A DNA stretch of 64,000 nucleotides from JACCZX01 sp963710675. GTDB lineage: Bacteria > Pseudomonadota > Gammaproteobacteria > Burkholderiales > Burkholderiaceae_F. The translations under genes were made by a program, and so were the position numbers. The notes under the pieces are model-generated. The model was not told the DNA's origin. It searched no databases and was given only the letters and a program-made list of their open reading frames with translations. Below, in pieces: positions 35,909 to 46,454 of this stretch (positions are counted from its first letter, which is position 1; every line of letters starts with the position of its first letter). The stretch spans positions 151,612-215,611 of the forward strand of contig CAVQBE010000019.1 in assembly GCA_963710675.1 (NCBI GenBank), in the 5' to 3' direction.

Positions 35909-36987
35909 CTAGAAGCATGAATACATACGGCCGGGGTTGAAAATTGCCGCCGGATCGAATTCCTTTTTCAATCGCTGATGGATCTGCGCAAGAGCGGGTG
36001 CGAGCGGATGAAAGACATCGTTGCGATCGTGCTGGCGAAATGCGGTTGCGTGTCCACCCGCGGCTTGTGCTTTCGCGCGAATGTCGGCAGCGGGTGCGGC
36101 TGACCAGATCCAGCGCTGCGCGCCGCGCCATTCGATCAGAGTCGCGACCGAGATCCAATGGCATCGTCGTGGGTGGCACCGAAAGTCTCCACAACGTTGC
36201 GGCAGAGTCTGGCTTGGAAGAAGCCATGCGTTTGCTCGCGAAGCGTCATCCAGAACGCAGCGCCATCTGAGACCACATCGCCACCGAGCTTTTGCTGCGC
36301 GGCACGCACACCCGCAGCCGCCCCCGATAAACGCACCGTCAGTGCACCGTCAACCCACGCCGTTGCAGAAATCGGCCAGGGCTGTCCGGCCCACTCGTTG
36401 ATGCGGCGGATCGCATCGGCCTCCGGAATCTGCAGGCGCACCGTTTGTTCCGCTGCCGGAAGAGGCAGAACCTTCAGCGAGACGTCCAGAATCATGCCAA
36501 GCGTTCCAAGCGAACCCGCAAGCGCGCGCGAGACGTCGTAACCTGCAACGTTTTTCATCACATTGCCGCCGAAGCTCAGCACGTCCGCGCGTCCGTCAAG
36601 CAGCGTTGCACCCAGCACGAAGTCGCGGATCGCTCCCGCTGCCATGCGCCGCGGTCCGGCTAGTCCGCATGCGATGGCGCCGCCCAGTGTGGCCGACGAG
36701 CCAAAGTGCGGCGGTTCAAATGCGAGCATCTGATTGTGTTGTGCGAGTGTGGACTCCACTTCAGCGAGCGGCGTACCGCTGCACGCAGTGATCACCAGCT
36801 CGGTCGGCTCGTGGTCGATGACTCCGCAATATGCGCGAGGATCAAGAACTTCGTGGGCGTCGGAAACTGCACGTCCGTAGAAGTCCTTGGTACCTCCTGC
36901 TCGAATCAAGAGCGGAGTGCGCGTGGCGATAGCCGAGCGAACGCGCTCTTGCAGCGAGCGCACGACGTCCTTTGACGCTGCCGCCAT
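35909..36987 (-). CDS. glcE: Glycolate oxidase FAD-binding subunit GlcE, two frameshifts
   Basis: FAD-binding subunit of glycolate oxidase. From ATG 36987 the frame reads through PLLIRAGGTKDFYG, PPHFGSSATLGGAIACGLAGPRR and FGGNVMKNVAGYDVSR, the PCMH-type FAD-binding fold. It breaks at about 36197, continues as LWRLSVPPTTMPLDLG, and breaks again at about 36145 to continue as IEWRGAQRWIWS and end FNPGRMYSCF at 35909. The glcF start is one base beyond the stop. Length after correction is about 359 residues (E. coli 350). Confidence 0.88.
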
Positions 36988-37003
36988 CTAGAACCTGTTC
37001 ACA

Positions 37004-38550
37004 CTAGAACCGCGGCAGATCGGGAAAGTTGAGTCGGCCGCCGTGTACATGCATCTTGCCGTACTCGGCGCAACGCGTCAGCGTAGGGATTGCTTTGCCC
37101 GGATTCAGCAGTCCAGGGGGATCGAATGCGCGCTTGACTGCGAAAAAAGATTCGAGCGTGGCTGAATCGAACTGCTGGCACATCTGATGAATTTTTTCAA
37201 CGCCTACGCCGTGCTCGCCGGTGACGGTGCCGCCAACGGCAATCGAAAGTTCGAGAATCTCGAATCCAAATTGTTCGGCGCGCATCACCGAACTCGGATC
37301 GTTGCAATCGAACATGATCAATGGATGAAGGTTGCCATCGCCGGCATGAAACACGTTGGCGCAGCGCAAACCATATTTCGTTTCCATCGCTACGATCGCT
37401 TTCAGCACTTCGCCGAGGCGCTTGCGTGGAATCGTTCCGTCCATGCAGTAGTAATCGGGCGAGACCCTGCCTACCGCGGGAAACGCTGCCTTGCGGCCCG
37501 CCCAGAATCGATTGCGTTCAGCGTCTGACTGCGATACTTCGAGCCGCGTCGCGCCATTTGCCCGGAGCACTGCTTCGATGCGCGCTATCTCCTCATCGAC
37601 TTCCTCGTGGGTGCCGTCTGACTCAACCAGCAATATCGATTCTGCGTTAAGGTCATAGCCGGCATTGACGAACGGCTCTACTGCGGCAACCGCGGGCCGA
37701 TCCATCATTTCCATTCCGGCCGGGATTATTCCCGCGGCAATCACTGCTGCGACCGCATCGCCGCCTTTGCCGACGTCGTCGAACGACGCCATCACGACTT
37801 GCTGACGGACTGGCTTGGGCAACAGCTTCACGGTTGCTTCGGTTGTGATCAGCAGCATGCCCTCGGAGCCGATCACCAGCGACAGCAAGTCAAGACCGGG
37901 TGAGTCGAATGCTTCGGAGCCGATTTCAATGATTTCGCCTTCGATCGTCACCCCGCGTACACGCAGCACGTTGTGCAACGTCAGGCCGTACTTCAAGCAA
38001 TGCACACCGCCCGAATTTTCTGCAATGTTGCCGCCGATGGTGCACGCGATCTGACTCGACGGATCCGGCGCGTAGTACAGGCCTAAGATGCGCGACCGCT
38101 TCTGAAATTGCGAGGTTGCGAACGCCTGGTTGCACGACGGCAGTGCAGGCGAGCGGGTCGATTTTCAGAATCCGGTTGAATTTCGCAAGCGACAGCAGCA
38201 CGCCGCGTCCGTGCGGCATGGCGCCGCCCGACAAGTCCCGTACCAGCGCCGCGCGGCACGATGGGCACCTGCATCTCGTAGCAAACGCGCGCGATGCGCG
38301 CGACCTGGTCTTCGGTTTCTGGCAGCGCGACGATCATCGGCAGCTGCCGGTACATCGTCAGTCCGTCGCATTCGTAGGGTCGCGTATCTTCTTCGCGCCA
38401 CAGCACGCAGTGTTCCGGCAGGAAAGTTTTCAGCGCAGCGACTACGGCGCGCTGCCGATCAACGTCGACGGCGCCGGTGCCTTCAAGCGGTATGCGCTCT
38501 GCCAGCAGCTGAGGGACGTGAGGTTGCAGCAGTGGTGCGTTCATGTTCAC
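37004..38550 (-). CDS. glcD: Glycolate oxidase catalytic subunit GlcD, two frameshifts
   Basis: FAD-linked oxidase converting glycolate to glyoxylate with GlcE and GlcF. The start is ATG 38550 (a second ATG lies two codons later). IVPRGAGTGL is followed at about 38238 by an extra base, then SGGAMPHGRGVLLSLAKFNRI, then another extra base at about 38083, then TIGGNIAENSGG and the rest. The C-terminal half is clean: NVFHAGDGNLHPLIMFD and TGEHGVGVEKIHQM are the FAD oxidase C-terminal signatures. glcE follows after 16 bases. The three subunits are in the usual DEF order. Confidence 0.9.
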
Positions 38551-38665
38551 AAGGTATCACGACCGTCGCAGGTTATCGTGTGCTGCTCAGCCGGTCATGG
38601 CACGGCGTCGGCCCAACCCCGGCTGCTGCATTGCGTCCATTCCTGCATCAGCTACTCTCCGCGCA

Positions 38666-39459
38666 ATGCTTCTATGCCAGATTAGCGATCCGCACGTCGT
38701 ACCCAGGGGCACTCTCGCCTACGGGAGAGTCGATACGGGACATATGCTGCAGCGTTGCGTGCGAAAGATCCTCGCATTACCCCGCTTGCCCGACGCGGTT
38801 GTCGCCACCGGCGATCTCACCGATCACGGAACCGTTGACGAATATGAGCTGTCTGGCGGAACTGCTTGCGCCGCTGCCGATGCCGGTCTATCTGGTGGCG
38901 GGTAATCACGACGATGCACGGGTGCTGCTGAGAGTTTTTCCTCAACATGCTCGCTCGCTTCGGGTGAAGGCGGTTTCCTGCAGTACGTCGTCGATGATTT
39001 CGATCTGCGCCTGGTGGTGCTAGACACCACAGTGCCAGGAGAGCCGGGCGGAAATTGTGCGCGCAGCGGCTGCAGTGGCTGGACCGTACGCTGAGCGAAT
39101 CGAATCGCCCGACGGTCATAGCGCAGCATCACCCGCCATTCCAGACCGGGCTTTCGATCATGGATCAGATGAGTCTCGCGGACCCGGATGCCGAAGCCGC
39201 GGTCATCGCGCGACATTCTCACGTTCAATGCATCATCAGCGGCCACTTTCATCGGACGATTCAAGCGCGCTTCGCCGGTACCGTAGCATCGGTGTGCCCG
39301 AGCACCGCGCATCAGCTGACACTGGACCTGACGCCCGGCGCTGATATTCGCTTCACGTTCGAGCCGTCGGGCTTTCAGCTGCATCTGTGGAACGGAAAGC
39401 AGGTCGTCACGCACACGACGCCCGTAGACGACTTTCCTACGTGGGGTTCGCGCGGTTAA
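38666..39459 (+). CDS. cpdA: CpdA-like 3',5'-cyclic nucleotide phosphodiesterase, three frameshifts
   Basis: Class III calcineurin-like phosphodiesterase, by similarity hydrolysing cyclic AMP. From ATG 38666 the metal motifs occur in order but in changing frames: ISDPHVV, VVATGDLTDHG, then (after about 38854) VYLVAGNHDDAR, then (after about 38965) VVDDFDLRLVVLDTT, then (after about 39053) AQRLQWLDRTL, IAQHHPPFQTG and ISGHFHR. The corrected product is about 264 residues, as in the family (E. coli 275). Its stop TAA overlaps the ATG of the nucleotide cyclase gene (TAATG), so synthesis and breakdown enzymes are translationally coupled. Confidence 0.85.
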
Positions 39460-42400
39460 TGATTCGGTGTCCTGGATGTGGCGAGGAGAACCCGCCCAAG
39501 TTCAGGTTGTGCGGCTATTGCGGTACGCCGTTAATCATCGCCGAAGCGTTGCCGGTGCACGAGGTGCGCAAGACCGTCACGCTCATTTTCAGCGACTTGA
39601 AAGATTCCACAGCGCTCGGTGAACGTCTCGACAGCGAGGCATTGCACGAAGTCAAGGAGCGCTACTTCACCGCGATGGCCGCAGAGATCAAGCGCCACGG
39701 CGGCAAGATTGAAAAGTACATCGGCGACGCGATCATGGCGGTATTCGGTCTGCCACGAGCGCACGAAGATGATGCGCTGCGTGCAGTTCGCGCGGCGATC
39801 GCCATGAGATCGGTGCTGAGCGGGTTGAACGAGCAGTTGAGCTCACGCTTTGGTGTCGTGCTTGCAAACCGGACCGGGGTCAATACCGGCGAGGTTGTCG
39901 CCATCGACGATCCGGGCGCTGATCAGAAACTCGCGACCGGAGACGCCGTCAACGTAACCGCGCGGCTCGAACAGGCCGCGCCCGCGAATGAGATCTACAT
40001 CGGCGAGGTGACTTACCGGCTGGTGCGCGACGCCGTCGAAGTTGAACCGGTCGAGCCGTTGACCCTGAAGGGCAAGTCGCAGCCCGTTGCTGCCTACCGA
40101 CTGATCTCTGCGCACGGACACGATGGCAATGTGCGGCGGCAGGACACACCGGCGGTCGGGCGTGACGAAGAACTCGCCGTTTTGAACACTGCGTGGGACA
40201 CCGTGCGCTCCGAGCGTCGTGCTCACCTGGTGACCGTGATCGGTGACGCCGGCATCGGCAAGTCGCGTCTGGTGCGCGAACTGATGGTCCGGGCTGGCAG
40301 TGACGCGCGCATTGTTTGCGGACGCTGCCTTGCATATGGTGAAGGCATCACGTTCTGGCCGCTGCGCGAAATGGTCGTTTCTGCGGCGGGGATTCTCGGC
40401 AGCGATACGCCCGACATCGCGCGCGAGAAACTACTGGCGTGCACCGGTGACGCGGACGTTGCCGATCGCATGGCCTCGGCCACCGGCCTCAGCGCCACGC
40501 CGTTCCCGCTGCACGAAATCTATTGGGGTGCGCGCCGCTTCATACAGACGCTGGCCGCGCAAGGTCCCGTGCTCGCGCTGTTCGACGACATTCATTGGGC
40601 CGAGCCCGCGCTGCTGGATCTGCTCGATAACCTGCTCGAAACGATGCTGGCGATGCCCGTCCTGCTGCTGGCAACGGCGCGCCATGAATTGTTGGAAGAT
40701 CGTCCGCAGTGTGGCGAGCGCGAACGCTCGAGCCGACTCGTGCTGCGCCCGCTCGGTCGTGCTGCGGCGGCGCAAGTCGTGACGAACCTGCTCGGCGCGG
40801 CTGGAGCTGCCGCGGGCCCTGATCGGACGGATTGTCGCCACGGCCGAGGGCAATCCGTTCTACGTCGAACAGATGCTGTCGATGCTGATCGAAACCGGCG
40901 CGGTGCAGCGCGAGGGCGACAAATGGGTCAGCGTCCGTGCGCACGCCGACATCGCCATTCCACCGACGATTCACGCGCTCCTCGAAGCGCGGCTGGACAA
41001 GCTGCAACGCGGCGAACGTTCTGCGGCGGAGCCAGCTTCGGTAATTGGAATGGAATTTCCGCAGCCCGCTGTGGAGTCACTGACGCCGCCCACGCTGCGC
41101 GACGGCATAGCAACGCAACTGACGGCGTTGTCACGCAAGCAATTTATTCGGCCCATAACATCCGCGGACTCGCAGACGCGATATCGCTTCGATCATCACC
41201 TGGTGCGCGACACGGTCTACAACGGCCTGCTCAAGCGTGCACGCGCGACGATGCATACCGAATTCGTCAAATGGGCCGACCAGGTCAATGCTGAAAGCGA
41301 TCGCGGGCAGGAATTCGAAGCGATTCTTGGGTATCACCTCGAGCAGGCCTATCACTATCTTGGCGAACTGGGGCCGATCGATGAGGCCGGCACCGCAATC
41401 GGGCGCGACGGTGCGCAAAGGCTGGCTTCAGCGGGCCGGCGCGCCTTTGCACGCGGCGACCTTCGGGCCGCAACGAATCTGTTGCGCCGTGCCTTGGAGC
41501 TTGTCAAAGCCAGTGATGTCGACCGGCTGGGCGTAATGCCAGATCTTGGCGAGGTGCTGATCGCAATGGGTGAGTTTGTCGAAGCCAAGTCGGTCCTCGA
41601 CCAATGTGTTGCGCTCGCTACGAGCATGGCAAACGCTCGCGTTAGCGCAGGATCGCAATTGTTGCTCGTTTTCATGAAGCATTTCACTGGGGAAACGGCC
41701 GATTGGATCGAGGAGGCGCAGCGTACTGCGCAGTCACTGATTCCTGTCCTCGAAGCCGAGGAGGCACATAACGAACTCGCGCATGCATGGCGCCTAATGC
41801 TTACGACGTACGGCATCGCAGGACGCTACGGTGAGGCGAGCGAAGCAGCCGAGCGCACCGTCTATCACGCGCGACTAGCCGGCAATGAACGCGTGATGGC
41901 GCGCGCTGCGGGGTCTCTATCAATCGTTGCACTGCTCGGTCGAACGCCTGTGTCACAGGCGATCGCGCAATGCGAACGGCTGTTGGCCGAGCCGCTGAGC
42001 GACCGGCAGGTCGAGTGCGGCGTGAAGTGCAAGCTTGCGCAACTTCGAGCGATGAACGGCGAACTTATCGAGGCACGTGGGCTGTATGGCGAGGCGCGCA
42101 GCATCCTGCGCGACCTTGGGTCGGGTGTCTTGAGCGCCGCATGCGGCAGGGACGTTGCCGTGGTCGAGCTGCACGGGGGAGACCTGGCGATGGCAGAACT
42201 CGAGCTTCGCGCCGATGTCTCCGACCTCAAGGAGCGCGGAGAGACCTATTACCTGTCCACACTTATCGCCTTACTCGCGCTGATTGTCCGCGACCAAGGG
42301 CGCGATACCGAGGCGTTGGAGTTGCTCGAGTGGGCCGAGAAGGCAACCGCAGCGGACGACATCGATGCCCAGGTCCAGTGGCGGTCTATTAAGGCGCCAA

Positions 42401-42645
42401 TCCTCGCTCGCTCGGGGGATGCGGTGCGCGGCGAAACAATGGCGCGGGCGGCCGTCGACATGGCCCTGCAATCCGAGGCGCCGATGCTGCTGGCCGACGC
42501 TTACGCGGAACTTGCGGAGGTTCTGGCTATTGCCGGGAAGGGGGAAGCGGCGAGAGCAGAAATGGCACGCGCTATCGACTTGTACCGCGCAAAAGAGAAC
42601 GTCGTTCTGCTGCGGCGCTGCGAAGTGTGGGCGGCAACGCGCTGA
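39459..42645 (+). CDS. Zinc-ribbon / class III nucleotide cyclase / AAA ATPase / TPR protein, one frameshift
   Basis: A large signalling protein of about 1060 residues. Order: zinc ribbon (IRCPGCGEENPPKFRLCGYCG, 2-22); class III cyclase domain (about 40-230) with metal Asp in LIFSDLKDST and IGDAIMAVFG and catalytic Asn/Arg in GDAVNVTARLEQ; AAA/STAND-type ATPase with Walker A GDAGIGKSRL and Walker B LALFDDIHWAEPALL; then a long helical TPR-like C-terminus. All catalytic residues are present, so it should make cyclic AMP or GMP. The frame slips near 40800 and is rejoined at ALIGRIVATAEGNPFYVEQML. No membrane segments are seen. It overlaps the phosphodiesterase gene by one base. Confidence 0.88.
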
Positions 42646-42660
42646 GTCAAGGTGAACTAT

Positions 42661-42701
42661 CAATTCAGAAGCCTGGGTGAGGGCCCAGGGCTTCTGAATT
42701 G
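42661..42701. terminator. Long inverted repeat between convergent genes
   Basis: Arms at 42661-42677 and 42684-42701 pair over 17 bp with one bulged base and a 6-base loop. It sits 15 bases after the cyclase stop and 17 bases beyond the stop of the convergent exported-protein gene, so it could stop transcription from both sides. No T-run flanks it. Confidence 0.6.
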
Positions 42702-42718
42702 CAAGGGGCGGCAACTCG

Positions 42719-43876
42719 CTAGAAGCTCGTCCAGTTGCCGTTCTGCCGGACGAAGAAGACCAATTCGACAACGCCAGCCAGTCCGGCCGTGTAGCCGGGC
42801 ACCGACTGATTCTTGTAATAGACCCGTTTTGCGACACACGGGTAGGTATCCGGCTGATCCAATCGGGGTGAAACGTTGGTCGTACCAAATCCAGTGCACA
42901 GATTGTTATTGACGTTGTTAATCAGCCAGCTAAGCCCACCGTCAATCGAGTACTGGACGATGATCGACTCCGGCCGAACTGGCTTGCCAGTGATTTCGGA
43001 CGCGGCAAAGCGGAACGTGATAACGAGGTGGCTGGTGGCCGTGCTGGTCGAAAACTCCTCGATCTCCACGCTGGCCTTGCGGCAGGTCTTGAGTTGACCG
43101 CTGCTGGCTTCACAGCCGATCGTCAGCGTCGGATCTAGGTCGACCGTCGCCGGCTTGTAGAAGACTGCGGTGAGCGTTGGAATGTCGACCTTCGCAGCGA
43201 AAGGATGGTTGCCGGGCGAGGGAACTGCATTGTCCCCAGTCGTTAGGGTCAGGGTTGCAACAGACTTTGGAAGTGCGGTACGCACGAACGTGGGGTTGTT
43301 CGTTCCCAGTCCGACTGACGGGCAGAGACTGGGATTGTTCGAGCAACCCAGGGTCGAGGGCTGACCGACCGGATTGTTGCCGCTTTCTCTTTCCGCATAG
43401 ACGAACCTTGAGTCCAGCTTGACGGAGTAGGTGTTCGCGGCCGATAAATCGCCAGGAGCTTTCGACGGCGACTTGTAGAACACGGTAAACGTGGTTCCGT
43501 CGCTGGGAAAGCTCTCGCCGGCTTTCAGCTGCTTGGTGCATGAGAACTCGGTATCACTCCCAATTGTCTTCGTGCAACCCGTGGGAAGGGAATTGCCATC
43601 GAGGAAAAGCGGTGCGGTGTAGCCGTATGGATTGGGGGCGCCAGAAACAGAATGGACGACGGACGTCGAGAATGTTGCGGTGACGTTGTTGATCGTATTA
43701 CCGCCGGTGTTTTGCCACTTGAACGTAAACGCCACGTAGAGCTGGCTATTGCCGCTGAAGGTCACCGTCTCCGACACGCGGTCAATGGTCGGCGTAAGCG
43801 CTCCCGCTGCTGCAAACGCGGAAGAGGCGACAAACATCGTCGTCGCAAAAAGAAACCCAAATCTAAAAAAACGCAT
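42719..43876 (-). CDS. Exported beta-rich protein of unknown function
   Basis: A 385-residue protein with a signal peptide (FGFLFATTMFVASSAFA, cleavage before AAGAL). The mature part is Ser/Thr/Asn rich with about ten Cys, suggesting disulfides in the periplasm or outside. The pattern SGNSQLYVAFTFKWQNTGG, repeated VTATFSTS and FTVFYKSP strands looks like immunoglobulin- or DUF11-like beta domains. I recognise no specific family. ATG 43876 is preceded by GAGGTAAC. It is divergent from the SulP gene, with about 290 bp between the starts in which I see no distinct motif. Confidence 0.7.
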   Translation of the reverse strand: MRFFRFGFLFATTMFVASSAFAAAGALTPTIDRVSETVTFSGNSQLYVAFTFKWQNTGGNTINNVTATFSTSVVHSVSGAPNPYGYTAPLFLDGNSLPTGCTKTIGSDTEFSCTKQLKAGESFPSDGTTFTVFYKSPSKAPGDLSAANTYSVKLDSRFVYAERESGNNPVGQPSTLGCSNNPSLCPSVGLGTNNPTFVRTALPKSVATLTLTTGDNAVPSPGNHPFAAKVDIPTLTAVFYKPATVDLDPTLTIGCEASSGQLKTCRKASVEIEEFSTSTATSHLVITFRFAASEITGKPVRPESIIVQYSIDGGLSWLINNVNNNLCTGFGTTNVSPRLDQPDTYPCVAKRVYYKNQSVPGYTAGLAGVVELVFFVRQNGNWTSF

Positions 43877-44170
43877 GGTCGTTACCTCTGTGATTTGCAA
43901 TCGCGAACCGCATTCCGCGCTGGCTCGATAGCGGAAGTACAGGGACTTTTAGCGCATTCTTTTTGGAATTGCGGCCCCGAAGCTTGGAGAATTAGCGGCG
44001 TCGCGTCAACGTCTAAGTCGCGCCGCCGGTCGGTTGTTGTTCAACCCATTGCCGGCTCGCGGCCGCTTTTTGGCGCCTTGGTATGCTCCGCCGTCGCGCG
44101 CTACCCGAAAAGCTGTCTGCTTCATGTAAGTGACTACTCGTTCAGTGTCGCTAGGCCTTTGGGGAGATAG

Positions 44171-46444
44171 ATGAGCCGGGTGGCGGCATGGTCAAACTGG
44201 TGGGAGTCGTTGTTTCAGAGCCGGGGCATCGCCCGCGGCGACGTTGCCGGCGGCCTCACTGCCGCCGTTGTACTGCTTGCCATCGAGGGTAGCTACGGCC
44301 TGATTGCGTACGCCCGCCTCGGGCCGGAGCAGGCACAGCTTGGCTTCGTGCTTGGCGTTTGTACCGCTGCGCTCGCGAGCGCCACGATGTTCGCCGTGGG
44401 CGGGCGCGGGCCGCTGCTCAGCGGCTCCAGTGCAGCGCTGGCTCTGCTCGTTCCGGCGCTGATCGGTTCGCTTGTCATTGACCCGCGATTTCTCGCGGCC
44501 GATGGCCGACCGGCCATTCCGTTACTTCTGGCGTTCGTGGCGTTTGGAACCGTGCTAGCTGGCATGATGCAAGTGTTGCTCGCTTCGCTCCGACTCGGCG
44601 GATTGGTGCGCTACGTGCCGTATCCCGTTCATGCCGGCTACATGAACGGCGTCGCGGTACTGATGGTGATGGCGATGATGCCGCATATCCTTGGCCTGCA
44701 GTATGGGCAGAGCGCAGCGAACTGGCGAAGCGCGCAGCCATTGGCGCCGGTGGTTGCGATTACTGCGCTGCTGCTAGCGGTGCGGCCTCCGAGATGGACT
44801 CGACGCGTACCAGCGTATTTGACCGGCCTGTTAGCGGCCACCGCGCTGCATCATTTGCTCACGCTCACTCCGATGGCGAGCGCTTTGGGGCCGCTGTTTA
44901 ACGCACCTCGCTTCGAATGGCCCGGTACCGACGCCGTGGCACCGGTGTTCGAGCACCTTGGCGATGGTTTGCTGCTAGACAAGCTATGGGTGCTGATCGA
45001 GTTCGCCGCTGCAATTGCGTTTGTCTCCAGCTTGCAGACCGCGTTGGCGGGTTCCACGATTGATGAAGCGACCCACCAACGCAATGACCGCGGACGAGCG
45101 CTGCTGCAACAGGGTATCGCCAACGTCGCCGTTGGCTTTATGGGCGGCTTGCCAAGCGCCGGCGCGGTTGGACGCAGCAAGGTCAGCGTCGACGCTGGCG
45201 CGACTACCGGAATGTCGCGGCTATTTTTTGCCATTGGGTTGTTGCTTGCACTGGCGTTTGGTTTGCCGTTGATGAGTTACGTTCCAATGGCCGCAGTGGC
45301 TGGCGTTTTTGCGGCGGTCGCTTACACGCTGGTTGATGCGTGGACCCGCAGTGCCACCGGCGTGTTGTGGCGGCAGAGTCTTAGGTGGCGCATGCCCCGC
45401 GCACTGGCACAAAGTTACGGTGTAATGCTGCTCGTCGCTGGCATTGCCGTATTCATTTCGTTACCGCTTGCGATCGGCGTCGGCGTGCTCGTTTCGATCT
45501 TGATGTTCATCCGCAGCAACAGCAAACCTCCGATCCGTCAGGTCATCCACGCCAACCGGCGCGCGTCACGGAAAGTCCGGCCCGCGGCCGACGCCGAGCT
45601 ACTGCGAGCGCATGGCCAACGGATCGCGCTACTGGAGCTTGATGGCGCGTTGTTCTTCGGCACCGCCGAGGCGGCTGACGAAGAAATTGAAAAGCTGGTT
45701 CATGTCTCGGATCAGATCCTGATCGACTTCGAGCGAGTCAGCGAAGTGGATGCCAGTGGCGCGCGCGTGCTGCTGCAGGCGGCCGACGTGGTGCGGCGTG
45801 CGGGCAAGAAGCTGTTATTCGCCGGATTGTCGCCTCGTAACCCCAGCATGCGCATGATTCGCGACATGGATGTGCAGGGGCGGCTGGCCGACGCTCACTT
45901 CTTTCCGGACGCTGACCGTGCGCTAGAACACGCCGAGGATCAGTTGCTGGCGACTCTGACGCGCGCGGACCTCGAAGACCGGCCGCTGACACTCGCAGAA
46001 GCTCTCTCGGGATCCGGCATCGAGGCCGACGAGGTAGAGGTGCTGGCATCCATGATGACCGAGCGACGGTTTGCAGAGGGTGACGTTGTGTTCCGATACG
46101 GTGATCCAGGCGACTCGATGTATATCCTGTTGCAAGGACAGATCGGTATTTGGTTGCCGGCAACGCGCACTGAGGGTGAGGCTCCGCGCGGAAGGAGGCT
46201 CATTTCGTTTGCGCCGGGCGTCGTATTCGGCGACATGGGTTTGCTGGCAGGAGTTCCTCGCTCAGCGGATGCGATCGCTGAAAGCGATGCACTTGCGCTA
46301 GAACTGAAGCGTGAGCAGTACGAGCAGCTTGTTGCCGACCACCCGACGCTTTTCGGCAAATTGTTGCGGAACATAAGTTTGCTGCTTGCTTCGCGCGTTC
46401 GCTCGCTCAGTGACGAATTGCAGGCGTCACACGCCGTCAACTGA
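44171..46444 (+). CDS. SulP anion transporter fused to STAS and cyclic-nucleotide-binding domains
   Basis: A 757-residue membrane protein. Residues about 1-440 form a SulP (SLC26-type) transporter with some 12 membrane segments, including PYPVHAGYMNGVAVLM and LPSAGAVGRSKVSVDAGATTG. A STAS domain follows (about 480-570; LELDGALFFGTAEAADEEI and DFERVSEVDASGARVL). The C-terminal CNB domain (about 610-740) has the phosphate-binding cassette FGDMGLLAGVPRSADA; it keeps the Arg but has Asp where Glu normally contacts the ribose. GGGGAG precedes the start. The next gene starts 11 bases later and also carries a CNB domain. Confidence 0.9.
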   Translation: MSRVAAWSNWWESLFQSRGIARGDVAGGLTAAVVLLAIEGSYGLIAYARLGPEQAQLGFVLGVCTAALASATMFAVGGRGPLLSGSSAALALLVPALIGSLVIDPRFLAADGRPAIPLLLAFVAFGTVLAGMMQVLLASLRLGGLVRYVPYPVHAGYMNGVAVLMVMAMMPHILGLQYGQSAANWRSAQPLAPVVAITALLLAVRPPRWTRRVPAYLTGLLAATALHHLLTLTPMASALGPLFNAPRFEWPGTDAVAPVFEHLGDGLLLDKLWVLIEFAAAIAFVSSLQTALAGSTIDEATHQRNDRGRALLQQGIANVAVGFMGGLPSAGAVGRSKVSVDAGATTGMSRLFFAIGLLLALAFGLPLMSYVPMAAVAGVFAAVAYTLVDAWTRSATGVLWRQSLRWRMPRALAQSYGVMLLVAGIAVFISLPLAIGVGVLVSILMFIRSNSKPPIRQVIHANRRASRKVRPAADAELLRAHGQRIALLELDGALFFGTAEAADEEIEKLVHVSDQILIDFERVSEVDASGARVLLQAADVVRRAGKKLLFAGLSPRNPSMRMIRDMDVQGRLADAHFFPDADRALEHAEDQLLATLTRADLEDRPLTLAEALSGSGIEADEVEVLASMMTERRFAEGDVVFRYGDPGDSMYILLQGQIGIWLPATRTEGEAPRGRRLISFAPGVVFGDMGLLAGVPRSADAIAESDALALELKREQYEQLVADHPTLFGKLLRNISLLLASRVRSLSDELQASHAVN

Positions 46445-46454
46445 AGCTTCGGAG

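Noticed and set aside
39387..39458. Longer start of the cyclase at 39387
   Set aside because: It lies within the phosphodiesterase gene; the zinc ribbon begins right after ATG 39459.
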